NCBI GenBank assembly: GCA_002454425.1
Contig: DKIV01000044.1
Location: 1 to 64,000, forward strand
Reading direction: 5' to 3'
Origin: Sphingobacteriaceae bacterium UBA6709
Lineage (GTDB): Bacteria > Bacteroidota > Bacteroidia > Sphingobacteriales > Sphingobacteriaceae
Length of the DNA: 64,000 nucleotides
The notes under the pieces were generated by a model. That model made no database searches. It was given only the letters and a program-made list of their open reading frames with translations, and was not told where the DNA came from. This document shows, one piece after another, positions 1-8,846 of this stretch (positions are counted from its first letter, which is position 1; each line of letters opens with the position of its first letter). Made by a program: the position numbers and the translations under genes.

Positions 1-9
1 AGTGGTGAT

Positions 10-103
10 CGACATTTCATCGACAAGTTATGGGCATTTCATGGGCATCTCATCGACTATTGCCCATGACATGTCGATGAAATGCCCATGAAATGTCGAT
101 GAG
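10..103. repeat. Inverted array of 11-bp repeats
   Basis: Units of exactly 11 bp follow each other: CGACATTTCAT (10-20), CGACAAGTTAT (21-31), GGGCATTTCAT (32-42), GGGCATCTCAT (43-53), then a partial CGAC. After a short centre at 58-60 the same units continue in reverse complement: ATGACATGTCG (66-76), ATGAAATGCCC (77-87), ATGAAATGTCG (88-98), ATGAG. Each unit is CGAC or GGGC plus a seven-base tail. The two halves can fold on each other as an imperfect cruciform or RNA hairpin; units 32-42 and 77-87 pair perfectly. Confidence 0.85.
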
Positions 104-479
104 CAGTGCTGTCTGTTCCGAAGCAATCCCGAGTCAGACTCGAACCAGGTAGGTAGCAGGCTCCCTGGGAAGGGTGTGGTAGCTTTCCGGGTGCCGAAGC
201 TGGCGGTTGGGGATAATGCGTCAGCGGCAACGGGAGTTGGATTTGCGTTACAGGCAAGCGCCATAAAGTTCTGGGAAATTTTTTAGCAATTATCCTTGTG
301 CGGTATAGCGCATTGAGAATGAATTGTTTAGGTTTGGTGTTAACTCAGAGGGAGAGTATATTGTACTTGTAGTTTAGATTTTAAACCTTTATACGTGGAC
401 GGCTTTCCCTGTTGGCAGAGGTCTCTCCCTCCTGGGGAGGCTTCTCTGATTACGGCTCTCAAAGGGAAGAGTTAGTGAT

Positions 480-532
480 CTGAATTCGGGAAAAGAGCTT
501 GTAGAATAATGGTTCTCTTATCCCGAATTCAG
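480..532. repeat. Long near-perfect inverted repeat
   Basis: The arm 480-497 (CTGAATTCGGGAAAAGAG) and the arm 515-532 (CTCTTATCCCGAATTCAG) are complementary at 17 of 18 positions around a 17-base loop. There is no clear T-run on either side. It lies about 90 bp past the murF stop (minus strand), so it may be a transcript 3' end, an mRNA-stabilising stem, or an unrelated palindromic element. Confidence 0.65.
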
Positions 533-575
533 CATCCTTATTGTAAAAGGATCCGCATGTGTTGAGGGTGCATTT

Positions 576-606
576 AAGCAAGTCCAGCTAAGAGACCTTG
601 CTTTTG
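576..606. terminator. Terminator-like hairpin beside murF stop
   Basis: AAGCAAG (576-582) pairs with CTTGCTT (597-603). On the plus strand the stem is followed by TTTTG. On the minus strand, the direction of murF, the stem starts about 17 bases after the stop but is followed only by AAATG, so it is weak in that direction. Confidence 0.35.
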
Positions 607-619
607 TATTACATTTCCC

Positions 620-1918
620 TTATAACAAATCAATAAGTTTTTCCAGGCGCATTCCCCGGGAGCCTTTCACGAGGATCATCGCATCTTTCAAATTTAAAGC
701 CGGAATATGTTCAATAGCATCATCCGTAGTTTTATAGAAAAAGGCCCTGTTGGCATAATGATCTTTTAAGGCGAAAAAAGCTTCCCCAATAAATATTCGT
801 GTCTGAAGCGCGGTAGTTAGTGCCTTGTCAATTACGGCGCGGTGTTCGGATTCCGACTCATCACCAAGCTCGAACATGTCGCCTAAAATGGCAACTTTGG
901 TTTCGCTGCTGATGCCATTTAAGTTATCGAGTGCTACGAACATGCTACTCGGATTGGCGTTGTAGTAATCACCAATGAGCGTGTTGCGTTCTGTTTTAAT
1001 AATCTGAGACCGGTTATTTCCTGGAACGTAGGAGCTAAGGCCGATGTTAATCTGTTCTGCATCCAGTTCAAATTGAAGACCTGTTGCTATCGCCGCCATA
1101 ATATTTTCGAGATTATAGCTGCCCGTCAACTGGGTTTTTACGCGATGACTGAAGCCCTGGTGTTGCCAGTCGATAGTGAGGAAGGGATCATTCTCAATAA
1201 TCTGGGCCTCCACCGCTGTGTTTTCATGCGGCCCATACCAAACCACCTGGTCAGCATCACCTAACATTTCCTTCAGATGTTCATTGGCACCATTGATGAA
1301 TATGGTGCCCCGGTGTTGTTTAAGAAAAGTGTATAGCTCGCCTTTCGTTTTCTTTACGCCCTCGAAGCCACCGAAGCCCTCCAGATGCGCTTTTCCAACG
1401 TTGCTTATTAATCCGTAGGAAGGCAATGCAATGTTGCATAGAAACGCTATTTCACCCTGGTGATTTGCGCCCATTTCTATGATGGCAAGCTCGATGTCGG
1501 GAGTAATGGATAGTAAGGTGAGCGGAACACCAATGTGGTTATTAAGGTTTCCCTTAGTTGCCAGTGTTTTGTATTTACGGGAAAGTACCGCGTTGAGCAG
1601 TTCTTTGGTTGTTGTTTTTCCATTGGTGCCGGTAATTCCCAACACGGGGATCTTCAATTGCTGACGATGATACAAAGCGAGTTGTTGCAGTGTTTCGAGG
1701 CAGTCGTTAACCAATATGCATCGATCATCTGTTTTATATTCGCTGTTGTCAATAACACAAAAAGCTGCTCCCTGATCAAGAGCTCCCTGCGCGAACTTAT
1801 TACCATCAAAATTTGCGCCTTTTAACGCGAAGAAGATGCTTCCCGCCGGCACATTTCTTGAATCTGTGCTTATCGTCGGATGGTCTTTGTAAGCCTTATA
1901 TAATTCCTGAATAGTCAT
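620..1918 (-). CDS. murF: UDP-N-acetylmuramoyl-tripeptide--D-alanyl-D-alanine ligase
   Basis: MurF ligates D-Ala-D-Ala to UDP-MurNAc-tripeptide in the cytoplasm, the last soluble step in making the peptidoglycan precursor. The 432-residue protein has the three Mur ligase domains in order: an N-terminal UDP-substrate domain with TDSR at 18-21, a central ATPase domain with the P-loop GTNGKTTTK at 97-105, and a C-terminal domain with GDYYNANPSS and the end motif VKGSRGMRLE. Length is normal for the family. The ATG start is clear. It lies 25 bp downstream of the rhomboid gene on the same strand and probably shares its transcript. Identification is secure from the P-loop and the MurF-type C-terminal motifs. 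Confidence 0.96.
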   Translation of the reverse strand: MTIQELYKAYKDHPTISTDSRNVPAGSIFFALKGANFDGNKFAQGALDQGAAFCVIDNSEYKTDDRCILVNDCLETLQQLALYHRQQLKIPVLGITGTNGKTTTKELLNAVLSRKYKTLATKGNLNNHIGVPLTLLSITPDIELAIIEMGANHQGEIAFLCNIALPSYGLISNVGKAHLEGFGGFEGVKKTKGELYTFLKQHRGTIFINGANEHLKEMLGDADQVVWYGPHENTAVEAQIIENDPFLTIDWQHQGFSHRVKTQLTGSYNLENIMAAIATGLQFELDAEQINIGLSSYVPGNNRSQIIKTERNTLIGDYYNANPSSMFVALDNLNGISSETKVAILGDMFELGDESESEHRAVIDKALTTALQTRIFIGEAFFALKDHYANRAFFYKTTDDAIEHIPALNLKDAMILVKGSRGMRLEKLIDLL

Positions 1919-1943
1919 TTCCGTACCTCTATTTAAAAGCGTT

Positions 1944-2546
1944 TTACATTCCCATCTGACGCAGGAAATAAGGAATTACCTGTGGATAAAGAATGATGGT
2001 GATAATTAATCCCGACAAAGCTCCGAAGAAGTGCGCGTCATGATTAATATGACTTGACTGTCGCGAAGCATAGGCGCTGTAAACTAAATACAACACGCCA
2101 AATATCACCGCGTTCATCGGTATGAAGAATACCAGCAGCATAGATTTCGGATTGAAAAGAATAAAACTGAATATCACTGCGGAAATTGCTCCGGAAGCAC
2201 CGAGACTATTATATCCAAAATGATCTTTGTGTTTTAAGATTGTCGATAGATCACTCATCGCCATGCTGACGATATAGAGTGCCGCGAACTGCCAGTGTCC
2301 TATGGTCGCTTCCAGCTGAAATGCAAAGAAATAGTAGGATAGCATATTGAACAGTAAATGCGACCAGTCCTGATGTATCAGACCACTGGTGAATATAGAA
2401 TATATTCTTTTTCCGCGGCTGACACTATACGGGTGAAGCATAAACTTGCCGTACAAATTGGGGTTGGAAAAGGTATAAATACTTGTTACCAGGGTAAATA
2501 CAAATATGACGCTGGCAACAGGTGCGATCTTTAAGTATTCTATCAT
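1944..2546 (-). CDS. Rhomboid-family intramembrane serine protease
   Basis: A membrane protein of 200 residues with about six hydrophobic helices. It carries the rhomboid catalytic dyad: the serine in GASGA (S118) and the histidine in AHFFGALSG (H172); the family cleaves substrates within the membrane. The ATG at 2546 is chosen because the longer reading begins with a TTG at 2585 and would add 13 polar residues before the first helix. The gene is upstream of murF on the same strand with a 25-bp gap, so the two may be co-transcribed. The substrate cannot be told from sequence. Confidence 0.9.
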   Translation of the reverse strand: MIEYLKIAPVASVIFVFTLVTSIYTFSNPNLYGKFMLHPYSVSRGKRIYSIFTSGLIHQDWSHLLFNMLSYYFFAFQLEATIGHWQFAALYIVSMAMSDLSTILKHKDHFGYNSLGASGAISAVIFSFILFNPKSMLLVFFIPMNAVIFGVLYLVYSAYASRQSSHINHDAHFFGALSGLIITIILYPQVIPYFLRQMGM

Positions 2547-2610
2547 AGCTGGCGGCAAGCTACAAAAAATACGCCTTATCTTCAATGCCTCCAGGGGGTG
2601 CCAGGCACAT

Positions 2611-2650
2611 ATTGCAGGCTGTTTCAGCTAAAAGATGCCTGCAATTTTTT
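2611..2650 (+). terminator. Perfect hairpin plus T-run upstream of pepT
   Basis: ATTGCAGGC (2611-2619) pairs perfectly with GCCTGCAAT (2637-2645) and runs into six T residues (2645-2650), the shape of an intrinsic terminator reading on the plus strand. No plus-strand gene lies upstream of it in the window, since rhomboid and murF point the other way. It ends 49 bases before the pepT ATG. Confidence 0.65.
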
Positions 2651-2699
2651 AATAGCGCAAACGCTATGTACATTTACACGTTGAGAAAAATTCCTATTC

Positions 2700-3953
2700 A
2701 TGGATAGTATTAAAAATTATAAATATTCGGTTTTAGAGCGATTTCTAAAATACGTTACCATTGATACGCAGTCAGACTTCAACTCGCCTACGTGTCCTTC
2801 TACTGCTAAGCAAAAGAATTTAGGAACGCTATTGGTTGAAGAACTCAAAAATATCGGGCTTACTGATGCCGAGCTGGATGAGCATGGCTATGTGTACGCA
2901 AGCATCCCGGCGAACACCACGAAGAGCGTTCCCGTAATTTGTTTCTGCTCTCATATGGATACTTCTCCGGATTGCAGCGGCGAAAATGTGAAACCTCTGG
3001 TGCATACTAATTATCAGGGGGGTAATATTGTACTTCCTGACGATCCCAATGTGGTCATCAGGCTGTCGGAGCACCCTGATTTGAAACATCAGATAGGAAA
3101 TGACATCGTTACGGCAAGCGGTACTACCCTTTTAGGCGCCGATAATAAAGCGGGTCTGGCCGAAATTATGGATGCGGCGCGGTTTCTCGTGGAGCATCCT
3201 GAGGTGAAACACGGCACGATAAAGATTTTGTTCACTCCTGACGAGGAAATCGGTCGCGGTGTGAATCTTGTGAATCTTGACAAGTTAGCGGCTGACTTTG
3301 CCTATACTGTCGACGGTGAGACATGTGGTTCCGTAGAAAATGAAACGTTCTCTGCCGACTATGCCCGTCTAACGATAAAAGGTGTAAGCTCACATCCAGG
3401 CTTCGCTAAAGGACATATGGAGAGCGCGTTGAAGATCGCCTCTCAGGTGGTAGCAAACCTGCCGGTAGATCGTCTTTCTCCGGAAAGCACATCAGGTAAA
3501 GAAGGATTTATGCACCCCGTGTCTATGAGTGGATCCGTAGAGGAAGCGACTGTAGAGTTTATCCTGCGGGATTTTGACGACGCAGAGCTTAAAAATCAGG
3601 AACGAATCCTTCGCGCGATCGTTGAGGAAGTTGTGGAAGCTTTTCCAAATTCAAGCTTCGTGCTGGATGTTAAAGAGCAGTATCGGAACATGAAGAATGT
3701 TCTGAAAGACCACCCTCAGCTTACGGAGTATGCCGAAGAGGCAGTACGTCGCGCCGGAATGGAACCTAAATTGCAGAGCATACGCGGTGGAACAGATGGC
3801 TCCCGCCTGTCATTCATGGGTCTACCTTGTCCGAATATCTTTGCCGGAGAACACGCGTTCCATGGAAAGCATGAATGGGTTTCTGTTCAGGACATGCAGA
3901 AGGCGGTACAAACCATTGTAAATATTGCTCAGATCTGGGAAGAAAAAAGCTGA
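2700..3953 (+). CDS. pepT: Peptidase T (tripeptide aminopeptidase)
   Basis: A cytoplasmic M20-family zinc aminopeptidase that removes the N-terminal residue from tripeptides. The 417 residues match the usual PepT length. Metal-binding and catalytic motifs are present in order: SHMDTS (H85, D87), LLGADNKAG, TPDEEIGRG, a dimerisation lid domain in the middle, RGGTDGSRLS and HGKHEWVS near the end. The ATG at 2700 is the first in frame. A weak promoter-like TACATTTA (2669-2676) lies just upstream, one base off the -7 consensus. The stop is only 4 bases before the sensor kinase ATG, so pepT and the lytS/lytR-type pair look like one operon. Confidence 0.96.
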   Translation: MDSIKNYKYSVLERFLKYVTIDTQSDFNSPTCPSTAKQKNLGTLLVEELKNIGLTDAELDEHGYVYASIPANTTKSVPVICFCSHMDTSPDCSGENVKPLVHTNYQGGNIVLPDDPNVVIRLSEHPDLKHQIGNDIVTASGTTLLGADNKAGLAEIMDAARFLVEHPEVKHGTIKILFTPDEEIGRGVNLVNLDKLAADFAYTVDGETCGSVENETFSADYARLTIKGVSSHPGFAKGHMESALKIASQVVANLPVDRLSPESTSGKEGFMHPVSMSGSVEEATVEFILRDFDDAELKNQERILRAIVEEVVEAFPNSSFVLDVKEQYRNMKNVLKDHPQLTEYAEEAVRRAGMEPKLQSIRGGTDGSRLSFMGLPCPNIFAGEHAFHGKHEWVSVQDMQKAVQTIVNIAQIWEEKS

Positions 3954-3957
3954 TAAC

Positions 3958-4983
3958 ATGAAGCGCGCCCTGAATTACTCTATATATCTTAAGGTATTGA
4001 TCCATGTCCTCTTTTGGGTCATGTTGTTCTTTTTCCTTAATTATCGTTGGATATGGGGTTCTTCAGGGCGTGTTCCTACTAATGCGCCTTACAGGTTTCT
4101 TATTAACGGGCTCTTTTTGGTTGCCTTTTTCTACCTGAACGCGTATGTGCTGTTTCCTAAGATCTTTCGGCGGCGTGGCGTTGTTGTATATGCTTTTGTT
4201 GCCATTATCTGCGCGGTAGCGTTGGCATGGTGTTCAGACGCGGTGAATAATTATCTGATTCCCTTTAAGCACTTCCGGCATGGGCGTATTTATTTCGCAT
4301 TAATCGCCTACCTCTTTATCTGGGGTATTAGTATCAGCTTCAGCATTATCTCCGATTCAGAGCGACAGCATCGGCTACTGAAAGAAAAAGAAACAGAATC
4401 TCTCAAGTCGGAACTTTCCTTTCTCCGCTCGCAGGTGAGCCCCCATTTTATGTTTAATGTGCTGAACTCACTGGTGTCGCTGGCCCGGAAGAAGTCGGAT
4501 CTCATGGAGCCATCATTGATACAGCTGTCCGGTCTGATGCGGTATATGCTCTATGATAGCAATAGTGACAGGATATCTCTTGAGCAGGAGCTTGAATATC
4601 TTAAAAGCTATATTGATCTGCAGTTGCTGCGCTTTGGGGATGACCTGGATCTTAAACTTCATGCCGACGCAAACCTCGGGGGACTGGAAATTGAGCCTAT
4701 GTTGCTCATCTCGCTTGTAGAGAATGCTTTTAAGCACGGCTTGGGAATGGCCAGTTCGCCATTTATAAATATCTTTCTCCGCGTAAATCAGGAACAACGC
4801 ATGTTGGATTTCTCGGTGGAAAATAGTGTCGCTGATATGCAGGGCGAAAAAGATCATAATTCAGGCATCGGTCTGCAAAATGTTAAACGGCGTCTGGAAC
4901 TGCTCTATGCGAGTCAGTATAGTCTGGATTGCTCTGAGAAAAATGGTATCTTTATCGCCAGACTCGTGTTGAAACTCAGATGA
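3958..4983 (+). CDS. LytS/YpdA-type sensor histidine kinase
   Basis: A membrane sensor kinase of 341 residues. The N-terminal 140 residues hold about four transmembrane helices with short loops and no large sensory domain. A short coiled linker leads to the His_kinase domain, with the phosphorylated histidine in SPHFMFNVLN (H163), the N-box ENAFKHG and the G-box GIGLQNVKRRLELLY. The ATG at 3958 lies 4 bases after the pepT stop; the longer reading from TTG at 3925 would overlap pepT and adds only polar residues. Its stop overlaps the next gene's start by the four bases ATGA, so kinase and regulator are translationally coupled partners. The signal is unknown. Confidence 0.93.
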   Translation: MKRALNYSIYLKVLIHVLFWVMLFFFLNYRWIWGSSGRVPTNAPYRFLINGLFLVAFFYLNAYVLFPKIFRRRGVVVYAFVAIICAVALAWCSDAVNNYLIPFKHFRHGRIYFALIAYLFIWGISISFSIISDSERQHRLLKEKETESLKSELSFLRSQVSPHFMFNVLNSLVSLARKKSDLMEPSLIQLSGLMRYMLYDSNSDRISLEQELEYLKSYIDLQLLRFGDDLDLKLHADANLGGLEIEPMLLISLVENAFKHGLGMASSPFINIFLRVNQEQRMLDFSVENSVADMQGEKDHNSGIGLQNVKRRLELLYASQYSLDCSEKNGIFIARLVLKLR

Positions 4984-5693
4984 TTAAATGCCTAATAGTC
5001 GATGATGAGCGTCTCGCTCAGGAACTTCTCGAAGATAATTTAAAACAGATTCCCTTTCTTGAACACGTGGCATCCTGTCGCAACGCGGTGGAAGCATCGG
5101 CCATTCTCAGCACCCGGCAAGTTGATCTTATCTTCCTTGACATACAAATGCCCGGATTAAGCGGCCTGCAGTTTGTAAATAGTTTAGCAAATATGCCGAT
5201 GGTGATCTTTGTTACCGCTTATGAAAAATACGCGCTTCAGGGCTTCAATCTGGATGTGCTCGACTATCTCGTTAAGCCGGTACCTTTTGAGCGTTTCTTC
5301 AAGGCGGCAAATAAGGCCTACAGACATTATCAACTGAAACATGTCAGTACGGAACCCCGGCTGCAGGATCAGGAGTATTTGTTTGTAAATGCCGACTATT
5401 CACTTATCCGGGTAAATATTCCCGAGATCTTATATATCGAAGGGTTGAAAGATTACGTGAAGATCTACCTTGAGAATAATGAACGCCCCGTGATTACGCG
5501 TCTGAGCATGCGTCATATGGAGGAGAAACTACCGGCAGCTAAATTCATGCGGGTTCACCGGTCTTTCATTATCTCGCTGGCTAAGATCACCGCCTTTCGC
5601 AAGAACCGTCTGTTCCTTTCGGAGTCTGAAATTCCGGTCAGTGACTCGGCGCGCGAGATGCTTTTATCCTATATGGGTTGCCAGCTTGAATAA
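4980..5693 (+). CDS. LytTR-family response regulator
   Basis: A DNA-binding response regulator of 237 residues. The receiver domain (about 1-120) has the acidic pair D8/D9, the phospho-acceptor D54 in FLDIQMPG, and the KP lysine in LVKPV. The C-terminal LytTR domain (about 137-235) includes the YIEGLKDYVKIYL and MRVHRSFIISLAKI segments typical of this fold. It should be phosphorylated by the kinase encoded just upstream. A TonB-type outer-membrane gene follows after 113 bp and may be a target, but no operator was identified. Confidence 0.94.
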   Translation: MIKCLIVDDERLAQELLEDNLKQIPFLEHVASCRNAVEASAILSTRQVDLIFLDIQMPGLSGLQFVNSLANMPMVIFVTAYEKYALQGFNLDVLDYLVKPVPFERFFKAANKAYRHYQLKHVSTEPRLQDQEYLFVNADYSLIRVNIPEILYIEGLKDYVKIYLENNERPVITRLSMRHMEEKLPAAKFMRVHRSFIISLAKITAFRKNRLFLSESEIPVSDSAREMLLSYMGCQLE

Positions 5694-5806
5694 TTTTTAT
5701 CTACACAATTGCACCGTTTGTAGTTAAAATCAGGCCTTCTGTATCAAATGCAGGGAATGCGCTGCTTATGGCTTAAACTTGAGGACGATAATACCGTCAT
5801 AGAATC

Positions 5807-8680
5807 ATGCTTAATGTCAAGATCACGTTCATGCGAACGAAAAAATTACTGCCCTTTCTGCTTTTAATTATGCTGCCCTTTGTGCTTTCCGCGCAGGAGT
5901 CCGGAAGAACAATTTCCGGAGTTCTCAAAGATTCTACAGGAAACGGCATTTTAGCGGCAACGATAAAACTTAAGTCACCGGTAGATTCTTTGTTCACCAG
6001 AAGTGATATGGATGGTAAATTCACTATCCGCAACGTTAAGTCATCTCAGTTTACGATCTCTGTTACAAGTCTTGGCTATAGAGCTCACAACCAGCGGTTC
6101 CTGTTTAAGGATGGCAGTACTCCTATAGCGCTTCCGGCGATTACGCTGAAGTCCAGCAGTCAGTTGCTACAAGCGGTAGTAGTTTCCGGAACGTCCTCGA
6201 TCACGGTGAAAGAAGATACTGTTGAGTATCGCGCAGCTGATTATCCCGTGCGTGAAAATTCTGTCGTTGAAGATGTTATCCGTAAGTTACCCGGCGTAGA
6301 AGTAGATAAGGATGGGAATGTAACATCGCAGGGAAAGAGTATTACGCGGGTGCGTGTAAATGGCAAGGACTTTTTTGATGGCGATTTGAAGAGTGCTACG
6401 CAAAACTTACCTGCTGATATTATTCAAAAAATTCAGATCGTAGACGACTATGGCGATCAGGCGAATGTGAGCGGTATACGTAACGGTGACCCGGAAAAAA
6501 TTCTGAACATTACCATTAGTCCCGATAAGAACAAAGGCTATCTTGCCAATATCGCTGCCGGCGGCGGATTTGATGCTCAACCTAACTCCGGAGGAGCACA
6601 GAAAAATCAGGCCCGTGGAATGCTTAGCGGAATGACCCAAATTATGAATAATGATGAGCAAATCGCGGGACTCATTAACATCAATAATACCAACGCGTCG
6701 CTGTTCGATTTTGTCGGTGGTGGCAACCAGCGCGGAGGTCGCTTTAGAATGGGCGGCGGCGGCGGTCGATTCGGCGGCGGCAGCGGTGGGAATGGTATCA
6801 CTGAGACTGTTGCCGGAGGGCTTAACTATCGTAATCAGTTTGGAAAGAAAGTTAGTGTTTACGGAAGTTACAGTCTTCAGCGCCGCAACAATGATCTCCT
6901 CAGCGAGTCTTATTCGGAGACGCCGGCAGGGGGACTAGACACGATTATCAACAGAACCAGTTCAAGTACCTTCAGTAAGAATATTAGTCATCGTTTTAAC
7001 TTCAATGTAGAATACAAAATAGACTCGCTGAACTATCTGAAGATTTCACCTTCATTTAATTATGATGGCGTGAAAACTGATGGTTCATCAAATTCAGTAA
7101 TTACCGAGCTTAGTCGTCAGGATCAAGGTTCGCGTTCTTTGTCAAACTCCAAAGCCCCTTCGTTTGGTACGGACCTGGTATATAATCATCGCTTCATGAG
7201 GGCGGGGCGAAACTTGTCTTTGGGTTTTTCATTTAACAAATCCAATAACAAGAATGATCAGGACGCGGAAGATAACTTCCGGTTCTATGCTCAAAACGAT
7301 CTTAATTCGTATAAAGATTCTACGTCACATCGTTTGATATATACAGACAACGGTCGTCTGAATCTCTCCGGAAATCTTGTGTACACAGAGCCGTTGGGTA
7401 CTTATTCAAGGATAGATCTGTCTTACAACTTTAACCGTACGAACTACGAGAATAGCCGCCTGACAGATCTGGAAGTTGCGGGAGCTTATGTACCTTCCGA
7501 TTCGCTTAGCAATGTGTTCGATTATTCTTTCATGACCAATCAGTTCGGCGTAAGCTATCGTTATGACCGCGATAAGTTGTATAACTTCTCACTGGGTGTT
7601 GCTGCTCAGCCGACGTTGCTTGATGGTTACTCAGCAACGAATGACGTGAGCGTTCGCCGTACCGGATTCAATATTGTTCCTACCGCGCGTTTCTCGTATA
7701 ATTTCGCTCGTTCACGCGCCTTGAATATCGATTATTCAGGTAGCAGTTCCGAACCATCGTATGCGCAGATACAGCCGGTGGTCGATCTGTCTAATCCTCA
7801 ACGTCCTGTGGTGGGTAATCCTGATTTGAAAGCGAGCTTCAGTCAGAATCTGAATATTCGTTATAATAATTTCGATCCGGAGAAAGGTATCTTCTTCATT
7901 GTCGGAGCTAACGCGAGTATTGCTAAGGATCGGGTGGTATCAAATGTTGTGCGGTTACGCCAGCCTATTGTTAACAATGGCGACACTACATATAACCTGA
8001 TTCAGGAAACGCGCTATCTCAACGCTGACGGTTACTTTAGCGGGCGTATGTTCTACGGATGGAGCAAGCCTTTTATGGACCGGAAATATACTATCCGTTT
8101 GAACGGAAATGTGAATTTTACTAACGATGTTGGGTACCTTGATAATCAGGAAAACACCATACGTAATTTCTCTTTTACGCAACGCGTGCAATTCCAGCTA
8201 AATCCTAATGAAAATATTGACATTAATCCGCAGGTAAGTTATACGAAGAATCTCGTGAACTATTCGCTTCCGACATCTATTGACGCGAATAATACGGCAT
8301 GGAACTTTGAACTTAACAGTAAGTTATACTTCTTTAAAACCTTTATTTGGGGACTTGAAGCAACAAAGACGATTAATCAGGGCTATGTAGGCGGTATCGC
8401 CGCGAATCCGCTTATCCTGAATTCCTACATTGAAAAGCAGTTTATGAATCGCAGAGCACGTTTGCGTTTACAAGGCTACGATCTTTTAAATCAGGGAGTA
8501 AACGTGGCTCCTTCTTATAGTAATGGTTCTTATGTACAATCAAGTACTAACCGACTTACCCGATACTTCTTGTTTTCTTTTGCATATCGTCTGAACAAGT
8601 TTGGCGGTAAAGAGAATAACCGCGACTTTGGTCCCGGAGGGCCAGGCGGACCGGGTGGAATGCGTCCTCCTCGCTTCTAA
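5807..8680 (+). CDS. TonB-receptor-like outer-membrane beta-barrel protein
   Basis: A secreted protein of 957 residues. The signal peptide ends at LSAQ; the ATG at 5831 gives a more classic signal sequence than the ATG at 5807 and may be the true start. A CarboxypepD_reg-like beta domain (about 35-120) is followed by a plug-like domain (about 130-240, with VIRKLPGVEVDKDG) and a long beta barrel of the outer-membrane beta-barrel family found throughout Bacteroidota. Two glycine-rich stretches stand out: residues about 302-330 inside the barrel, and a GPGGPGGPGG tail. No SusD partner is adjacent, so it is not a SusCD importer. The transported or bound substrate is unknown. A strong terminator follows. 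Confidence 0.85.
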   Translation: MLNVKITFMRTKKLLPFLLLIMLPFVLSAQESGRTISGVLKDSTGNGILAATIKLKSPVDSLFTRSDMDGKFTIRNVKSSQFTISVTSLGYRAHNQRFLFKDGSTPIALPAITLKSSSQLLQAVVVSGTSSITVKEDTVEYRAADYPVRENSVVEDVIRKLPGVEVDKDGNVTSQGKSITRVRVNGKDFFDGDLKSATQNLPADIIQKIQIVDDYGDQANVSGIRNGDPEKILNITISPDKNKGYLANIAAGGGFDAQPNSGGAQKNQARGMLSGMTQIMNNDEQIAGLININNTNASLFDFVGGGNQRGGRFRMGGGGGRFGGGSGGNGITETVAGGLNYRNQFGKKVSVYGSYSLQRRNNDLLSESYSETPAGGLDTIINRTSSSTFSKNISHRFNFNVEYKIDSLNYLKISPSFNYDGVKTDGSSNSVITELSRQDQGSRSLSNSKAPSFGTDLVYNHRFMRAGRNLSLGFSFNKSNNKNDQDAEDNFRFYAQNDLNSYKDSTSHRLIYTDNGRLNLSGNLVYTEPLGTYSRIDLSYNFNRTNYENSRLTDLEVAGAYVPSDSLSNVFDYSFMTNQFGVSYRYDRDKLYNFSLGVAAQPTLLDGYSATNDVSVRRTGFNIVPTARFSYNFARSRALNIDYSGSSSEPSYAQIQPVVDLSNPQRPVVGNPDLKASFSQNLNIRYNNFDPEKGIFFIVGANASIAKDRVVSNVVRLRQPIVNNGDTTYNLIQETRYLNADGYFSGRMFYGWSKPFMDRKYTIRLNGNVNFTNDVGYLDNQENTIRNFSFTQRVQFQLNPNENIDINPQVSYTKNLVNYSLPTSIDANNTAWNFELNSKLYFFKTFIWGLEATKTINQGYVGGIAANPLILNSYIEKQFMNRRARLRLQGYDLLNQGVNVAPSYSNGSYVQSSTNRLTRYFLFSFAYRLNKFGGKENNRDFGPGGPGGPGGMRPPRF

Positions 8681-8710
8681 GTTACGATCGGATCAAAAGG
8701 CATGCTGCTC

Positions 8711-8759
8711 AAGCCGCGGGAAAGAGGTTAACGTTGACCCTCCTTCCCGCGGCTTTTTT
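8711..8759 (+). terminator. Intrinsic terminator
   Basis: AAGCCGCGGGAA (8711-8722) pairs perfectly over 12 bp with TTCCCGCGGCTT (8744-8755), followed by a run of T. It ends the outer-membrane protein transcript, 30 bases after the stop. Confidence 0.92.
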
Positions 8760-8846
8760 GTTGACCTCCGATGATTCGATAGTTATTTGATTGATTATGG
8801 TGAGAAATAGCAATATCTGTAAACATCTTTGTAAGTTTATGTAATT

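Larger units (their letters stand above)
1..619. other. Gene-free left end
   Basis: No credible gene is seen here. The open frames at 28-264 and 57-257 (minus) run through the 11-bp repeat array and have repeat-driven composition, so I do not call them. The stretch holds the inverted repeat array at 10-103, a tRNA-like but non-folding segment around 110-190 on the minus strand, a long hairpin at 480-532 and a terminator-like hairpin next to the murF stop. The middle (about 260-480) shows nothing I can name. Confidence 0.6.

Noticed and set aside
110..190. tRNA-like segment on the minus strand, with GGTTCGAGTC resembling a T-arm
   Set aside because: The T-stem and anticodon stem do not pair, and no acceptor stem can be found, so it is not an intact tRNA. 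At best it is a decayed remnant.
28..264. Open frame of 78 codons on the minus strand
   Set aside because: It runs through the 11-bp repeats and the tRNA-like segment, has repeat-driven composition and no recognisable domain.
2547..2585. TTG start extending the rhomboid protein by 13 residues
   Set aside because: An ATG at 2546 begins right before the first membrane helix and needs no unusual start codon.
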